The notes: generated from the letters alone by a model not told the origin. A stretch of 13,744 nt of DNA from Streptococcus pseudopneumoniae ATCC BAA-960 = CCUG 49455 (GCF_002087075.1 NZ_MWSM01000071.1:1-13744), one strand, 5' to 3'; positions 1 through 7,624 are shown, counted from the stretch's first letter. Translations and numbers: made by a program.

Positions 1-61
1 TAGGAACTATCCGTGAGTTCCCTAGTCTGGAGATTTTTCAATATACTTCGTTATTGGGCGG

Positions 62-1311
62 TTACGTTGTATCTACAGGAATGTTTTGACGCTCCAAGTA
101 TTGCGGTGTGACGATAAGGACATTGCCATTCGGGTTGTAATCGTGCCATTCTGTAGAGGTTATAAAGTTTTTGGAGGAAGCCATGCCATTTTGCAAAGTA
201 CGGTCAATTAACTGGTGTCTAGATAAGAAAGCCTTTTGTTCTGAAACAGCCAGATCCATCAATTGATACCAAGTTCTGAGTTTCCTTTGAGCTTGTTCAT
301 CAAAACCAGGACTCGTTCCTTCACGGCTGATTGATAGGGTAATCAGTTGCCTTTCCTGGCTCCAAGCCTCTTGTCCAATCCGATGCTGTTGCCAGGCTTG
401 GGAATACTTTAAGCTACTCCCTATTCCCAGCGTTACAATAATAATCGCTAATAGTTGACCGATTAAAATCAAACTAATGATTCCTCTGACAGGCACTTGC
501 CCTTTTATAATCTGCATCAGGTGTATCTTTTTTATCCCAACTGCGAAGAGTTGAGCGAAAAACAGGGAGATCGACAACAAGATGAGATTATAACTGAGCA
601 AGCCTTCTCCTATGGTCATTAGGGATTGCGTTGGAAGCGACAGAATTTTTTGCATAAGAATGGCGAGCAAGCCAGCTAAACTGAAACCAACAGCTATCCC
701 TTTCAAATCCTCACCAACTGGTCTAAGGAAAATGGACCACCGTTTCTCTCCTGAAATGAGGCGAATGCCCGACGACCGTAATTGGCTAATTTGACTAATT
801 AAAGTCAGTGCTACAAAGGTTAAGATGAAAATCAATAGACTGATTAACTGAAATCCGTTACTAAAGATAGCCATTAACGTAGATAGTTTAGATGGAATTG
901 TCAGGTGCATGTTAGTCAAGCCAAGTTGACTTAGCTCCTCCCTTAGCAAGTGAATATCTAGGTGTCCACCGAATACAAAATAGTTTGTTTCAACACTACT
1001 ACTTTGAGCATCTTCTAGTTTTTTTCCTGAAGCCCATCAGGCAACTTTCCGTCCCCAAAGGTCGTATAAGAAAAAACTGTAGTACCTTCTGAGTTAGGAT
1101 CTTGGTGTTGAATCGCAATAAAGCTATCCGTTTCTTCTGCTAGTTTTTCCAAGCGTGTAGCAATATGCTGAAAAGTTGTTTCAGGGGAAGAATCACGTAC
1201 AACAACGTTGGGGTAGTAACGGGAGACATATGTATCAGTCCAAATGGTAAATACCCAAACAAAGAACAAACTAGCAAGCAGGTTGGATATGAGTATAAAT
1301 AATTTTTTCAT
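62..1311 (-). pseudogene. Second DUF1430-type bacteriocin-associated membrane protein, frameshifted and truncated
   Basis: Two reading frames form one broken gene. The first (1311 to 1015) encodes 98 residues: a start preceded by AAGGA, an N-terminal membrane segment at residues 3-24, then an extracytoplasmic stretch. It stops at TAG (1017-1015), just after a run of seven A (1019-1025). The second frame is open across that run and continues to a stop at 62-64; its first residues after the A run are KKLEDAQ. It holds three or four membrane segments and a second extracytoplasmic part. The layout (one N-terminal segment, outside domain, membrane cluster, second outside domain) matches the intact 733-aa protein upstream, but the last three membrane segments are missing. 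Adding one A to the run, or a -1 ribosomal slip, would join the frames into about 415 residues. Probably a decaying immunity or transport permease paralogue. The family call rests on topology and context. Confidence 0.7.
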
Positions 1312-1333
1312 AGTGCATTCCTTATTCTAAAAC

Positions 1334-1359
1334 AGAGGGCAGAAATACCCCTGCCCTCT
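1334..1359 (-). terminator. Hairpin between ABC ATPase and second DUF1430 gene
   Basis: AGAGGGCAG (1334-1342) and CTGCCCTCT (1351-1359) form a perfect 9-bp GC-rich stem with an 8-nt loop. On the minus strand it is followed by TGTTTTAG, so it is a plausible but short-tailed Rho-independent terminator for the bacteriocin/ABC operon. It lies just before the ribosome binding site of the broken downstream gene, so it could also attenuate readthrough into it. Confidence 0.6.
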
Positions 1360-1439
1360 ATAAACTAACAAGCTTACTAAACTATTGATAGAAGTAACCG
1401 TATCAAGTGCTAATAATGCTTGAGTTAATTTACAAGAAC

Positions 1440-2081
1440 CTACTCCAGTGAAATGATCCTATCACATTGCCGTGCTTGCTCCATGTTATGCGTAACAATC
1501 AAAATTGTTTTACCAAATTGATCTCTCAAAGTTCGAATCAAATCGAATGCTTTTTGAGACATTTCAGGATCTAACGATCCGGTTGGTTCATCTGCTAGGA
1601 CAATATCTCCGGGCTTTAAAATAGCTCTCACAATCGCAATTCTCTGCTGTTCACCTCCCGATAATTCATTGACTTTACTATTTAACCGATTTTGTAGACC
1701 AACAAATTCTAGCGTTTCCTTGATTCTCTGCTCTTTCTCCTGTCTAGAGAAATTCGAAAAAGTCATGGCAAGCATCAGGTTATCTTTCACACTAGATGTA
1801 GAAATGAGTGCATTGGATTGAAAAAGATAGTTGATGACATTCCTTCGATAATGAACTGCTGATTGCGAATTTACCTTAGGCAAAACTTTTCCGTTGATTA
1901 GGATTTTACCACTGTCAACAGTATCCAATAGTCCAATCATATTGAGGATAGTCGATTTTCCAGAACCAGAAGGTCCTACTAAAGCTACAAATTCATTTTC
2001 CTCAATATCAAAGCTTAAGTCTTTGAAAATTTCTCTTGAACCAAATTGTTTTGATACATTTTGTACTGAAATTCTAGACAT
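1440..2081 (-). CDS. ABC transporter ATP-binding protein of the bacteriocin locus
   Basis: A 213-aa cytoplasmic ATPase of the MacB/LolD-like class. Walker A is GPSGSGKST (residues 36-44), the Q-loop glutamine is near 88, the signature LSGGEQQR is at 140-147, Walker B is IVLADEP with the catalytic Glu at 165, and the H-loop His is at 198. The length is normal for this class. The start codon lies 4 nt after the stop of the 733-aa membrane protein, and its ribosome binding site AAGGAG is inside the last codons of that gene, so the two are translationally coupled. In lactococcin-972-like clusters this ATPase pairs with the DUF1430 membrane protein, probably to protect the producer or act on the peptide outside the membrane. 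The exact role is inferred from context. Confidence 0.93.
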   Translation of the reverse strand: MSRISVQNVSKQFGSREIFKDLSFDIEENEFVALVGPSGSGKSTILNMIGLLDTVDSGKILINGKVLPKVNSQSAVHYRRNVINYLFQSNALISTSSVKDNLMLAMTFSNFSRQEKEQRIKETLEFVGLQNRLNSKVNELSGGEQQRIAIVRAILKPGDIVLADEPTGSLDPEMSQKAFDLIRTLRDQFGKTILIVTHNMEQARQCDRIISLE

Positions 2082-2085
2082 GAGA

Positions 2086-4287
2086 TTACTCCTTAAATGA
2101 TTGTATGATACTCTCTCCTTCTTTACGGAACAAACTGAAGTAAAGAAGCATTATCTGAAAAGCAAATGTAGCTAGTGTCATGACTATTCCCAACTTAGAA
2201 CCCACCAAGATAGAAACGATTAGTTCCATCACAGAAAAACTAATAATGAGAGAAACCACACCAATATATCTTTTCCATGGTGAGAATCCCATAAAGTATT
2301 GGACATACAATTTTTCTTCAAATAACAAGCGGTACATTAAGACAAAACTCCAGAAAATAGCCATCATCGTAATGATGATAATCGCTATAATCGTGCCGAA
2401 AAGATAAAATGTATAACTCAGATCTTTTTGAAGACCATTGATAAAGTTCTTGACAGTTGTAAAACTCAACCGATTATCCGTTAAATCTGGAAATTCTGTT
2501 TCTAAAACGGACACTACCTGTTCCATTGTTTCCCTATCACGAATCTTCAAAAGACCATTATAGCCGCTGACAACTAAGTTTGCCGACTCCATGAAATATA
2601 GATTCTCTGGTGTTGAGACAAAAATAACTGGATTCTCACTAGTTGTACCATAAGAAATGGAATCTGACCAAGTAAATATTGGTCGAGACGGTTGGTAAAC
2701 CTTGAACATAAATTTCGGATTTTCTGTGAAATTAGTTTGTAAATCTCCCGGTTTTACAGTGACACTTTCCTGTAAATAAGCCTTCATCGCCTCAAGTTCT
2801 TCTGTATTGAGCGTGTTAGGTAGAAGATAAAGTCGAGTACCATTCCTCATCTCTAGCAACTCCTCATCACTTAGGGGAATACCTAACTCTTGCAGGTAAT
2901 TATAGGAGAATTTCAAATACCAAAATGGTTTTTTAGGGACATGTTGGTATGTCCCATAGACTGCATCAAGGTACTCCTGATTAAGAAATTTTCCTTGGGC
3001 AATATAGACACCTGGAAGCTCAGATATACGCTGGTAAAAGTTATACATACTACGCTCAAGGGAATTTGTAGTTCCTGCATATGTACCTACATCATCTCCC
3101 TCAACAAAGCTGGAGATAACGTACATATCTTCAACATTTTTCCACTCCCTAGATACTTTCATATTATCAATAAACTGATTCGTTGGAGCATCTAAAGAGT
3201 AACTGACTGCGATTAACAAACCAGCTACCAAGGTATAGAATAACAAGCAGGTTACCATTAAAGGCTTCATTGGTAATCGTTTATGAATTGCGGCTAATGG
3301 AGAAACCGAATAAACAATAATCGTTGGAATAATGAATATCAATAGTAGCAACAAGACTGAGAGGCTGACTCCAGCAAAAACTAGAATAAACGATGATAAA
3401 CCAAAACTAGACCAGCCTGACAACAACCAACTACATAAAGAGATAATTGGAATAATGTAGATTGAAAATAGTAGAGAATTTTTGAAAAAAGCAGACCATA
3501 ATTCTTTTCTATCCCATCCTAAAAGAATCAATGTTCCGAAATGTTTAAAGGATTGAAGAACACAGATTAAGAATAGAATCAGTAAAATGAAGGCATTTAC
3601 TAAGATGCTGATAGCAAGTATTATTCCCCAAATTCCCTGATCAGTACTACTTCCAAAACTTTCTTTTGTCAAATCCTCAACAGAAATACCTGACATCTTT
3701 GAAAGATGCAACAGAAAGTTATCTCTTGAGACAGCATCGTGGAGACCATTGATATGGTATATCCCATTGATCGTATTAGTGTTTTGAAAAGTATAATCTA
3801 ATCGTTCAATGACTACAGGTGTGCTAAATAATAAATCTGGAAGCTCGTAAAGCATATTATTTGAGCCTTTGTCAAGTCCAATAGTCATACTATTATCACT
3901 ATGAGATAATAAATCTGCAAATTGTTGTTGTGAGACTACTATTTTACCCGTACTTTCAAAATCTGAAAAACCAGCAGAGCTGCCAAGGATGTCTATATAA
4001 ATCCTATTTAGACCTTCTCCTGTATCACTACTTTCAGAACGTTTTGTCCATATGGACAAGTCACTCTGTTCTAAAAAATAATTAAATACATCTTGTGATT
4101 GCTCTTCTGTTAACTTCTGAAGATAAACTGTTACAGTTTCGGAATGATGATTATAACTCTGCCATGACTGTTGATACTGTAAACCTGCTAAAAAAATTGC
4201 CACCAGAGCAAGTAAGACACTCTGGATGGCAATCAAAAACAGGATTAAGTATTTCATTTTACCTAATAACATGTTTTTGTATGTCAT
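2086..4287 (-). CDS. Bacteriocin-associated integral membrane protein (DUF1430 type), ABC permease partner
   Basis: A 733-aa multi-pass protein. One membrane segment lies at about residues 11-36, followed by an outside domain to about 215. A cluster of segments follows at roughly 219-245, 269-291, 297-326 and 342-364. A second large outside domain runs to about 620, and three last segments lie at about 627-650, 675-696 and 701-720. This layout resembles the FtsX/MacB-like permeases annotated as bacteriocin-associated integral membrane proteins next to lactococcin-972-like peptides. It lies between the bacteriocin and the ATPase, starting 6 nt after the bacteriocin stop. No strong independent ribosome binding site is seen apart from AGGTAA at the bacteriocin stop, which suggests coupled translation. 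ATG codons 5 and 10 codons downstream are less likely starts because neither is preceded by a ribosome binding site. Probable role: immunity or transport with the downstream ATPase. Confidence 0.88.
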   Translation of the reverse strand: MTYKNMLLGKMKYLILFLIAIQSVLLALVAIFLAGLQYQQSWQSYNHHSETVTVYLQKLTEEQSQDVFNYFLEQSDLSIWTKRSESSDTGEGLNRIYIDILGSSAGFSDFESTGKIVVSQQQFADLLSHSDNSMTIGLDKGSNNMLYELPDLLFSTPVVIERLDYTFQNTNTINGIYHINGLHDAVSRDNFLLHLSKMSGISVEDLTKESFGSSTDQGIWGIILAISILVNAFILLILFLICVLQSFKHFGTLILLGWDRKELWSAFFKNSLLFSIYIIPIISLCSWLLSGWSSFGLSSFILVFAGVSLSVLLLLLIFIIPTIIVYSVSPLAAIHKRLPMKPLMVTCLLFYTLVAGLLIAVSYSLDAPTNQFIDNMKVSREWKNVEDMYVISSFVEGDDVGTYAGTTNSLERSMYNFYQRISELPGVYIAQGKFLNQEYLDAVYGTYQHVPKKPFWYLKFSYNYLQELGIPLSDEELLEMRNGTRLYLLPNTLNTEELEAMKAYLQESVTVKPGDLQTNFTENPKFMFKVYQPSRPIFTWSDSISYGTTSENPVIFVSTPENLYFMESANLVVSGYNGLLKIRDRETMEQVVSVLETEFPDLTDNRLSFTTVKNFINGLQKDLSYTFYLFGTIIAIIIITMMAIFWSFVLMYRLLFEEKLYVQYFMGFSPWKRYIGVVSLIISFSVMELIVSILVGSKLGIVMTLATFAFQIMLLYFSLFRKEGESIIQSFKE

Positions 4288-4293
4288 AGGTAC

Positions 4294-4587
4294 TTACCTA
4301 CAATTCCAGTAACATTCAGCTGTAGCAGTTCCGATGAATTTAGAAACACGTGCTTCTACTCCAGGTGATTGCCAGCCTGAGAATGCCCCGTTAGCAGTTG
4401 CTGAGTGTTCGTAAACACTAGACTGAACATTTGAATAGCTCCAAAGGCCAGCAGTACGACCATAATCCCAATAAACTGCAGTACCTTTATACCAAACTGT
4501 TGCAGCTGAAACAATCGAACCACCTGCACCAGCTAAAGTCAGTGCAAGTAAAGATGTTGTAATTATTTTTTTTATGCTTTTCTTCAT
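4294..4587 (-). CDS. Lactococcin-972-like bacteriocin precursor
   Basis: A 97-aa secreted peptide. The N-terminus is a clear Sec signal: KKSIKK, then a hydrophobic core, with likely cleavage after VSA or VSAA (residue 28 or 29). This leaves about 68 residues, close to the 66-residue mature lactococcin 972. The mature part is rich in Trp, Tyr, Ser and Gly, with motifs such as YWDYGRTAGLWSYS and HSATANG typical of the family. Lactococcin 972 binds lipid II and blocks septum formation in related cocci, and this product may act similarly. Unlike lactococcin 972 as I recall it, this peptide ends in CYWNCR, giving two cysteines (92 and 96). The start has GAGGG at 4595-4599, 7 nt upstream. The gene lies downstream of phrA in the same direction and is followed immediately by its membrane protein and ATPase. 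Confidence 0.9.
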   Translation of the reverse strand: MKKSIKKIITTSLLALTLAGAGGSIVSAATVWYKGTAVYWDYGRTAGLWSYSNVQSSVYEHSATANGAFSGWQSPGVEARVSKFIGTATAECYWNCR

Positions 4588-4623
4588 CGTAAAGCCCTCA
4601 TTTCTTTCACTTAAAATCTAACA

Positions 4624-4652
4624 ATAACAATGACTGCATTTAGAAATATCAA
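4624..4652 (-). promoter_or_regulatory. Possible bacteriocin gene promoter
   Basis: On the minus strand TTGATA (4647-4652) is followed after 17 nt by TGTTAT (4624-4629), about 37 nt before the bacteriocin start. The -10 is poor, so this may be weak, or the gene may depend on readthrough from the phrA promoter. Confidence 0.35.
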
Positions 4653-4687
4653 CAAATCATACCCTAGTACATCGGAATCCCTTCTTT

Positions 4688-4736
4688 CTAATTAAAAATT
4701 AGATAAAACAGAAATACTATATAGTTAATAGTATTT
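4688..4736 (-). promoter_or_regulatory. Two AT-rich inverted repeats between phrA and the bacteriocin gene
   Basis: AAATACTAT (4712-4720) and ATAGTATTT (4728-4736) form a perfect 9-bp inverted repeat with a 7-nt loop, 15 nt after the phrA stop. On the minus strand it is followed by CTGTTTTATC. A second repeat, CTAATT/AATTAG with a 3-nt loop, is at 4688-4702. They could be a weak phrA terminator that lets some transcription through, or operator sites for the bacteriocin operon. Confidence 0.5.
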
Positions 4737-4751
4737 TCATCATTTAATCAA

Positions 4752-4922
4752 CTAATCAGCCTTCCCAACATCAAGACCATTGGACTTCTTTTGCGATTGC
4801 ACTCGAATCTCCAATTGTTTATTCTTCTGAATAAACTGTTGGTAAGGAATTGTATTACTAAACATAAAAACACCTAGCAATGCAAATGTAACTAATTTTT
4901 TAATTCCACGTTTTTTTCTCAT
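4752..4922 (-). CDS. phrA: PhrA signalling pro-peptide
   Basis: A 56-aa gene. The N-terminus MRKKRGIKK and the hydrophobic stretch VTFALLGVFMFS look like a Sec signal. A charged middle follows, and the C-terminus is SNGLDVGKAD. This C-terminus matches, from memory, the pneumococcal PhrA peptide, whose active heptapeptide is LDVGKAD. Known biology of the family: the precursor is exported and trimmed, then the short peptide is taken back by the oligopeptide permease and binds the cytoplasmic regulator TprA. The start ATG has AAAGGGG (4932-4938) 9 nt upstream and a strong promoter behind that. It is divergent from tprA and points towards the bacteriocin gene. In the described pneumococcal locus the genes after phrA make a lantibiotic; here they make a lactococcin-972-like peptide. 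Confidence 0.92.
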   Translation of the reverse strand: MRKKRGIKKLVTFALLGVFMFSNTIPYQQFIQKNKQLEIRVQSQKKSNGLDVGKAD

Positions 4923-4944
4923 GCAATGAAACCCCTTTCTTTTT

Positions 4945-4973
4945 ATTCTAACAGATATATTTTATTTAGTCAA
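4945..4973 (-). promoter_or_regulatory. phrA promoter (sigma-A type)
   Basis: On the minus strand TTGACT (4968-4973), a 17-nt spacer and TAGAAT (4945-4950) form a near-consensus promoter, 22 nt upstream of the phrA start codon. Confidence 0.8.
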
Positions 4974-4979
4974 GTATTT

Positions 4980-5018
4980 TTATGTAATTTTTAACTTTTT
5001 TTTTGTTTATTACCATAA
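4980..5018. promoter_or_regulatory. Imperfect inverted repeat, candidate TprA operator
   Basis: The stretch TTATGTAAT (from 4980) and ATTACCATAA (5009-5018) are near-complementary arms with one inserted base, around an AT tract. It lies between the divergent phrA and tprA promoters, just upstream of the phrA -35. The position suits a shared operator; binding by TprA is inferred only. Confidence 0.35.
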
Positions 5019-5039
5019 AGAATTATTTATTCCTTTAAC

Positions 5040-5068
5040 TTGCTATTTTGAACTAAAAACTTTATAAT
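5040..5068 (+). promoter_or_regulatory. tprA promoter (sigma-A type)
   Basis: TTGCTA (5040-5045), 17 nt, then a perfect TATAAT (5063-5068), 34 nt before the tprA start codon. The -35 matches only partly. Confidence 0.7.
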
Positions 5069-5102
5069 GAAATTAAGCAAATAGGAAGGTTTATTATCTT
5101 TA

Positions 5103-5966
5103 ATGAATACACTCGCAGAGAAATTCAGATTGAAAAGAAAAGAGTTGAGACTCTCCCAACAAACTCTTGCAGAAGGAATTTGTGAACAAAGCCAGATTAG
5201 TAAAATTGAGAGAGGGCATTTCATTCCCTCCGCAGACCTTTTGTTCAAACTCTCCCAACGACTCGAAGTGCCATTAGATTATTTTTTTAATGAACAAATT
5301 GAAATTAAATCTAACCTCTCTAATTTCAAGCAATTATCTGCTCGACTATTAGATGACAGAAATTATGACAATTTGGAATATATTTATAGAATAGAGATTG
5401 AACGAAGTACTTTTCTAACACTAGAAGACCGAACTTACCTTGAATGGATTAAAGCTATTATTGACTTCTATCAATATGACAGTAAGTGTGAGGCAATTTC
5501 TTCATTGGAAAATATATTATTAAAAGTCTCCTCAAATACTCTGATTTATTTAAAGGCGTTGAATACTCTATCTAATTTCTATTCCTTAGAGGGTCGTGAA
5601 CAAGAATATGAGGCAAACTACTCTCATTTGATGGAGTTATATCAGACAAAAAATTTTGAGCATCAAGAGTTTTTATTTGGCTACATCAGAGTTCGTTACA
5701 ACTACGCTCACTACCTAGTGTCAAAGGAAAAATATAACGAAGCCATCCAAGAAGCTCTTGAGACGATTGAACTCTGTAAACAAAGACAGACAAGCTACCA
5801 ACTGGCTCCTCTACTTATTCTTGTAGGAAATGCTGGAGCCAAATTTCTAGACAAAGAACAAGTCAAAAATTATTATATAGAAGCAAGAGAGTTATGTAAG
5901 ATTTATAACAATCCTTTAATGTTGATGAAGATAGAAAATTATTTGAAGGAATTAGATACTGTTTAG
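5103..5966 (+). CDS. tprA: TprA, peptide-responsive transcriptional regulator (PlcR/TPR type)
   Basis: A 287-aa cytoplasmic regulator. Residues about 6-62 form a Cro/CI-type helix-turn-helix, with LSQQTLAEGICEQSQISKIE as the turn and recognition helix. The rest (about 70-287) is all-helical with tetratricopeptide-like repeats, the domain that binds short signalling peptides in the RRNPP group (Rap, NprR, PlcR, PrgX). Length and layout fit TprA/PlcR. It is divergent from phrA, whose C-terminal peptide is its expected ligand. In pneumococcus TprA represses the phrA-side genes until PhrA peptide binds; here those genes include a lactococcin-972-like operon. The ATG at 5103 has AGGAAGG at 5083-5089, a somewhat long 13-nt spacing, and starts a canonical N-terminus. 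Confidence 0.92.
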   Translation: MNTLAEKFRLKRKELRLSQQTLAEGICEQSQISKIERGHFIPSADLLFKLSQRLEVPLDYFFNEQIEIKSNLSNFKQLSARLLDDRNYDNLEYIYRIEIERSTFLTLEDRTYLEWIKAIIDFYQYDSKCEAISSLENILLKVSSNTLIYLKALNTLSNFYSLEGREQEYEANYSHLMELYQTKNFEHQEFLFGYIRVRYNYAHYLVSKEKYNEAIQEALETIELCKQRQTSYQLAPLLILVGNAGAKFLDKEQVKNYYIEARELCKIYNNPLMLMKIENYLKELDTV

Positions 5967-6010
5967 TTAATCTTGACATTATAGTTTTTCTGAAACGTTA
6001 AATAACCTGT

Positions 6011-6043
6011 AAGGCTGATAGTGAAATGAATACTATCAGCCTT
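6011..6043. repeat. Perfect 12-bp inverted repeat after tprA
   Basis: AAGGCTGATAGT (6011-6022) and ACTATCAGCCTT (6032-6043) pair fully around a 9-nt loop. There is no T tract on either side, so it is not a standard intrinsic terminator, though it sits 44 nt after the tprA stop and may still end or protect that transcript. Confidence 0.65.
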
Positions 6044-6065
6044 ATGATTATGTGACTATTAGTTC

Positions 6066-6114
6066 GTCTCGCTCCGTTAGGTGCGAGACAAAAAAACCAC
6101 CCGCTATGCGGGTG
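6066..6114 (-). terminator. Terminator hairpin plus adjacent hairpin
   Basis: CACCCGC (6098-6104) and GCGGGTG (6108-6114) make a 7-bp GC stem with a 3-nt loop. On the minus strand it is followed by G and seven T, a good Rho-independent terminator for leftward transcription. Directly after comes a second stem, GTCTCGC (6066-6072) with GCGAGAC (6083-6089). The likely client is the AAA ATPase gene ending at 6398. Confidence 0.7.
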
Positions 6115-6397
6115 CAGTTCATTCAACACCTGATAGTATGCGTTTTTAGGATTTTAAATCCTGATTGCTTAGTCTCTTTTTCATTATAGTTCCGTTTGAT
6201 TTATAGTTTCATTAATTCTATGGAGATTCATCATTTTGAGTAATAATAGTTCTTCCAGAAGTTAAAGATTTCATTTTATCCTTCAAGTGTCTGTATTAGA
6301 TAATATGTTCTAAATTCCTTATATCTTGTTAGGATTTGGGTAGAATCATTGATAACAGACTGTTGCAAATCTAGTCAGCTGAATGATTTATATTTAT

Positions 6398-7606
6398 CTA
6401 TTTTTCTAGTAACCAATCTATGATATTTTTCTTCTCAATACCATTGTAATTTGCTGTTGGCTGAATCGTATCCATTGTTAATAGATATTTGGGGAATTGA
6501 TCTTTAATGGCTTCTAGTGGTCTAAGTTCTCTGTCTAGTGTTTCTGGAGCAAGTGTTGTTTCACTGACTTGATAATAAGCGTAGTGACCAAGATCAGTTA
6601 CAACAACAAAATCAACGTCATATTTATCTAAATTACCAACATATACTTGTGAATATCTACGTCTCAATTCCAAATAGACAATATTTTCCAAAATATGACC
6701 AATATCTTCTTTGTGGTCTGGCAATAAGAGATGTCGTAAACCTAAATCAACGGGATAGTATTTTTCTAAGCGTTGTAATAATGCTCTGCCTTTTACATCA
6801 AAACGTGGAACGGAATAAAAAAGCAAACTATCTGTCAAAGTCGTCAAATAATTTTCCAAAGTATTATGGGAGATTGAAACGTTTTGGCTGACCAGGGTAT
6901 TACGAATCTTATTTGTTGATATTAAGCTACCTGTACTACTGAGAAGGGTTCGGACAATGCGCTCAATAATAGTAGGATTTGGATTTCCCAATCTAGTGAC
7001 AATATCATTTAACAGTATGGAGTTATATATTCCTCTGAGATAGTCAATTTTTTCAGCGTAAGATGATGTTTGTAATAAGTAAGGGAAAGCACTAAAGAGA
7101 TAATTGTTAAAAATTTCTGTTGTATTCAGATTTTCTGTGAGAGATTGACCTGATAGATATTCTTCAAATGACAAAGGAAGAACCTCTATCTCAACATACC
7201 GACCAGTTAAGTTTGTTGCTAATTGGCTGCTCATAAAGTAGGCGTTTGATCCAGTCAAATAGAGGTCAACATTTGGTAGGATGAATAGGCTATCTGCAAC
7301 TAGTTCAAATTTTTCAACATGTTGAATTTCATCTAAAAAGATATAGTATGTTTTCTCCCCAACTAACTGCTCTTTTATATAAGCGAATAATGTTTGAAAA
7401 TGTCGCAGATCATAGTAACTCAAATCTTCGAAATTGATGGATATAATCTGATCCTCGTCTACCCCAGTTGCTAGTAACTCTTCTTTATAGAGTTGAAAGA
7501 GAACAGATTTACCAGCTCGTCTAACTCCACTAACAACTTTGATGATTTGTCGGTCACGATGTCTTCTTAGAAAGTCTAAATAATGTGGTCTTTTAATATA
7601 GTTCAT
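6398..7606 (-). CDS. AAA_14 / DUF4143 ATPase
   Basis: A 402-aa protein from ATG 7606, chosen over an ATG 30 nt upstream because GAGG lies 8 nt before it (7615-7618). Near the N-terminus is a Walker A motif, GVRRAGKS (residues 27-34). Walker B is IFLDEIQ (89-95), and LTGSNAYFMS (117-126) is the typical sensor segment, followed by TGRYVEIEVLPLSFEEYL. The C-terminal part, with LENIVYLELRRR and DVDFVV, is the DUF4143 region, which resembles a PD-(D/E)XK nuclease fold. This family is widespread, often in accessory DNA, and its job is not settled; defence or mobile-element roles have been suggested. It stands alone, convergent with tprA, with its own promoter. No partner gene is visible. Confidence 0.92.
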   Translation of the reverse strand: MNYIKRPHYLDFLRRHRDRQIIKVVSGVRRAGKSVLFQLYKEELLATGVDEDQIISINFEDLSYYDLRHFQTLFAYIKEQLVGEKTYYIFLDEIQHVEKFELVADSLFILPNVDLYLTGSNAYFMSSQLATNLTGRYVEIEVLPLSFEEYLSGQSLTENLNTTEIFNNYLFSAFPYLLQTSSYAEKIDYLRGIYNSILLNDIVTRLGNPNPTIIERIVRTLLSSTGSLISTNKIRNTLVSQNVSISHNTLENYLTTLTDSLLFYSVPRFDVKGRALLQRLEKYYPVDLGLRHLLLPDHKEDIGHILENIVYLELRRRYSQVYVGNLDKYDVDFVVVTDLGHYAYYQVSETTLAPETLDRELRPLEAIKDQFPKYLLTMDTIQPTANYNGIEKKNIIDWLLEK

Positions 7607-7624
7607 AATAGATACCTCAAAGAT

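Larger units (their letters stand above)
5967..6397. other. Intergenic region between tprA and the AAA ATPase gene
   Basis: About 430 bases between convergent genes. It holds three hairpins in the left half (listed separately) and a short palindrome AGGATTT-T-AAATCCT near 6148-6162. The right half is AT-rich and broken by stops in every frame. One 18-codon minus-strand frame beginning MKSLTSGRT has an AGGATAAA before its ATG, but it is too short to call a gene. Confidence 0.6.

Noticed and set aside
62..949. Independent 295-aa membrane protein starting at TTG 949
   Set aside because: The frame is open and protein-like upstream of 949 as far as the A7 run, and TTG has no proper ribosome binding site. 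It is better read as the second part of a frameshifted gene.
5027..5248. 73-aa minus-strand frame over the start of tprA
   Set aside because: It is antisense to the clear helix-turn-helix coding region and the tprA promoter, has no ribosome binding site and resembles nothing.
6090..6130. End of an IS200/IS605-type element
   Set aside because: The GC hairpin recalls such ends, but no transposase or second end is visible, and a minus-strand terminator explains it fully.
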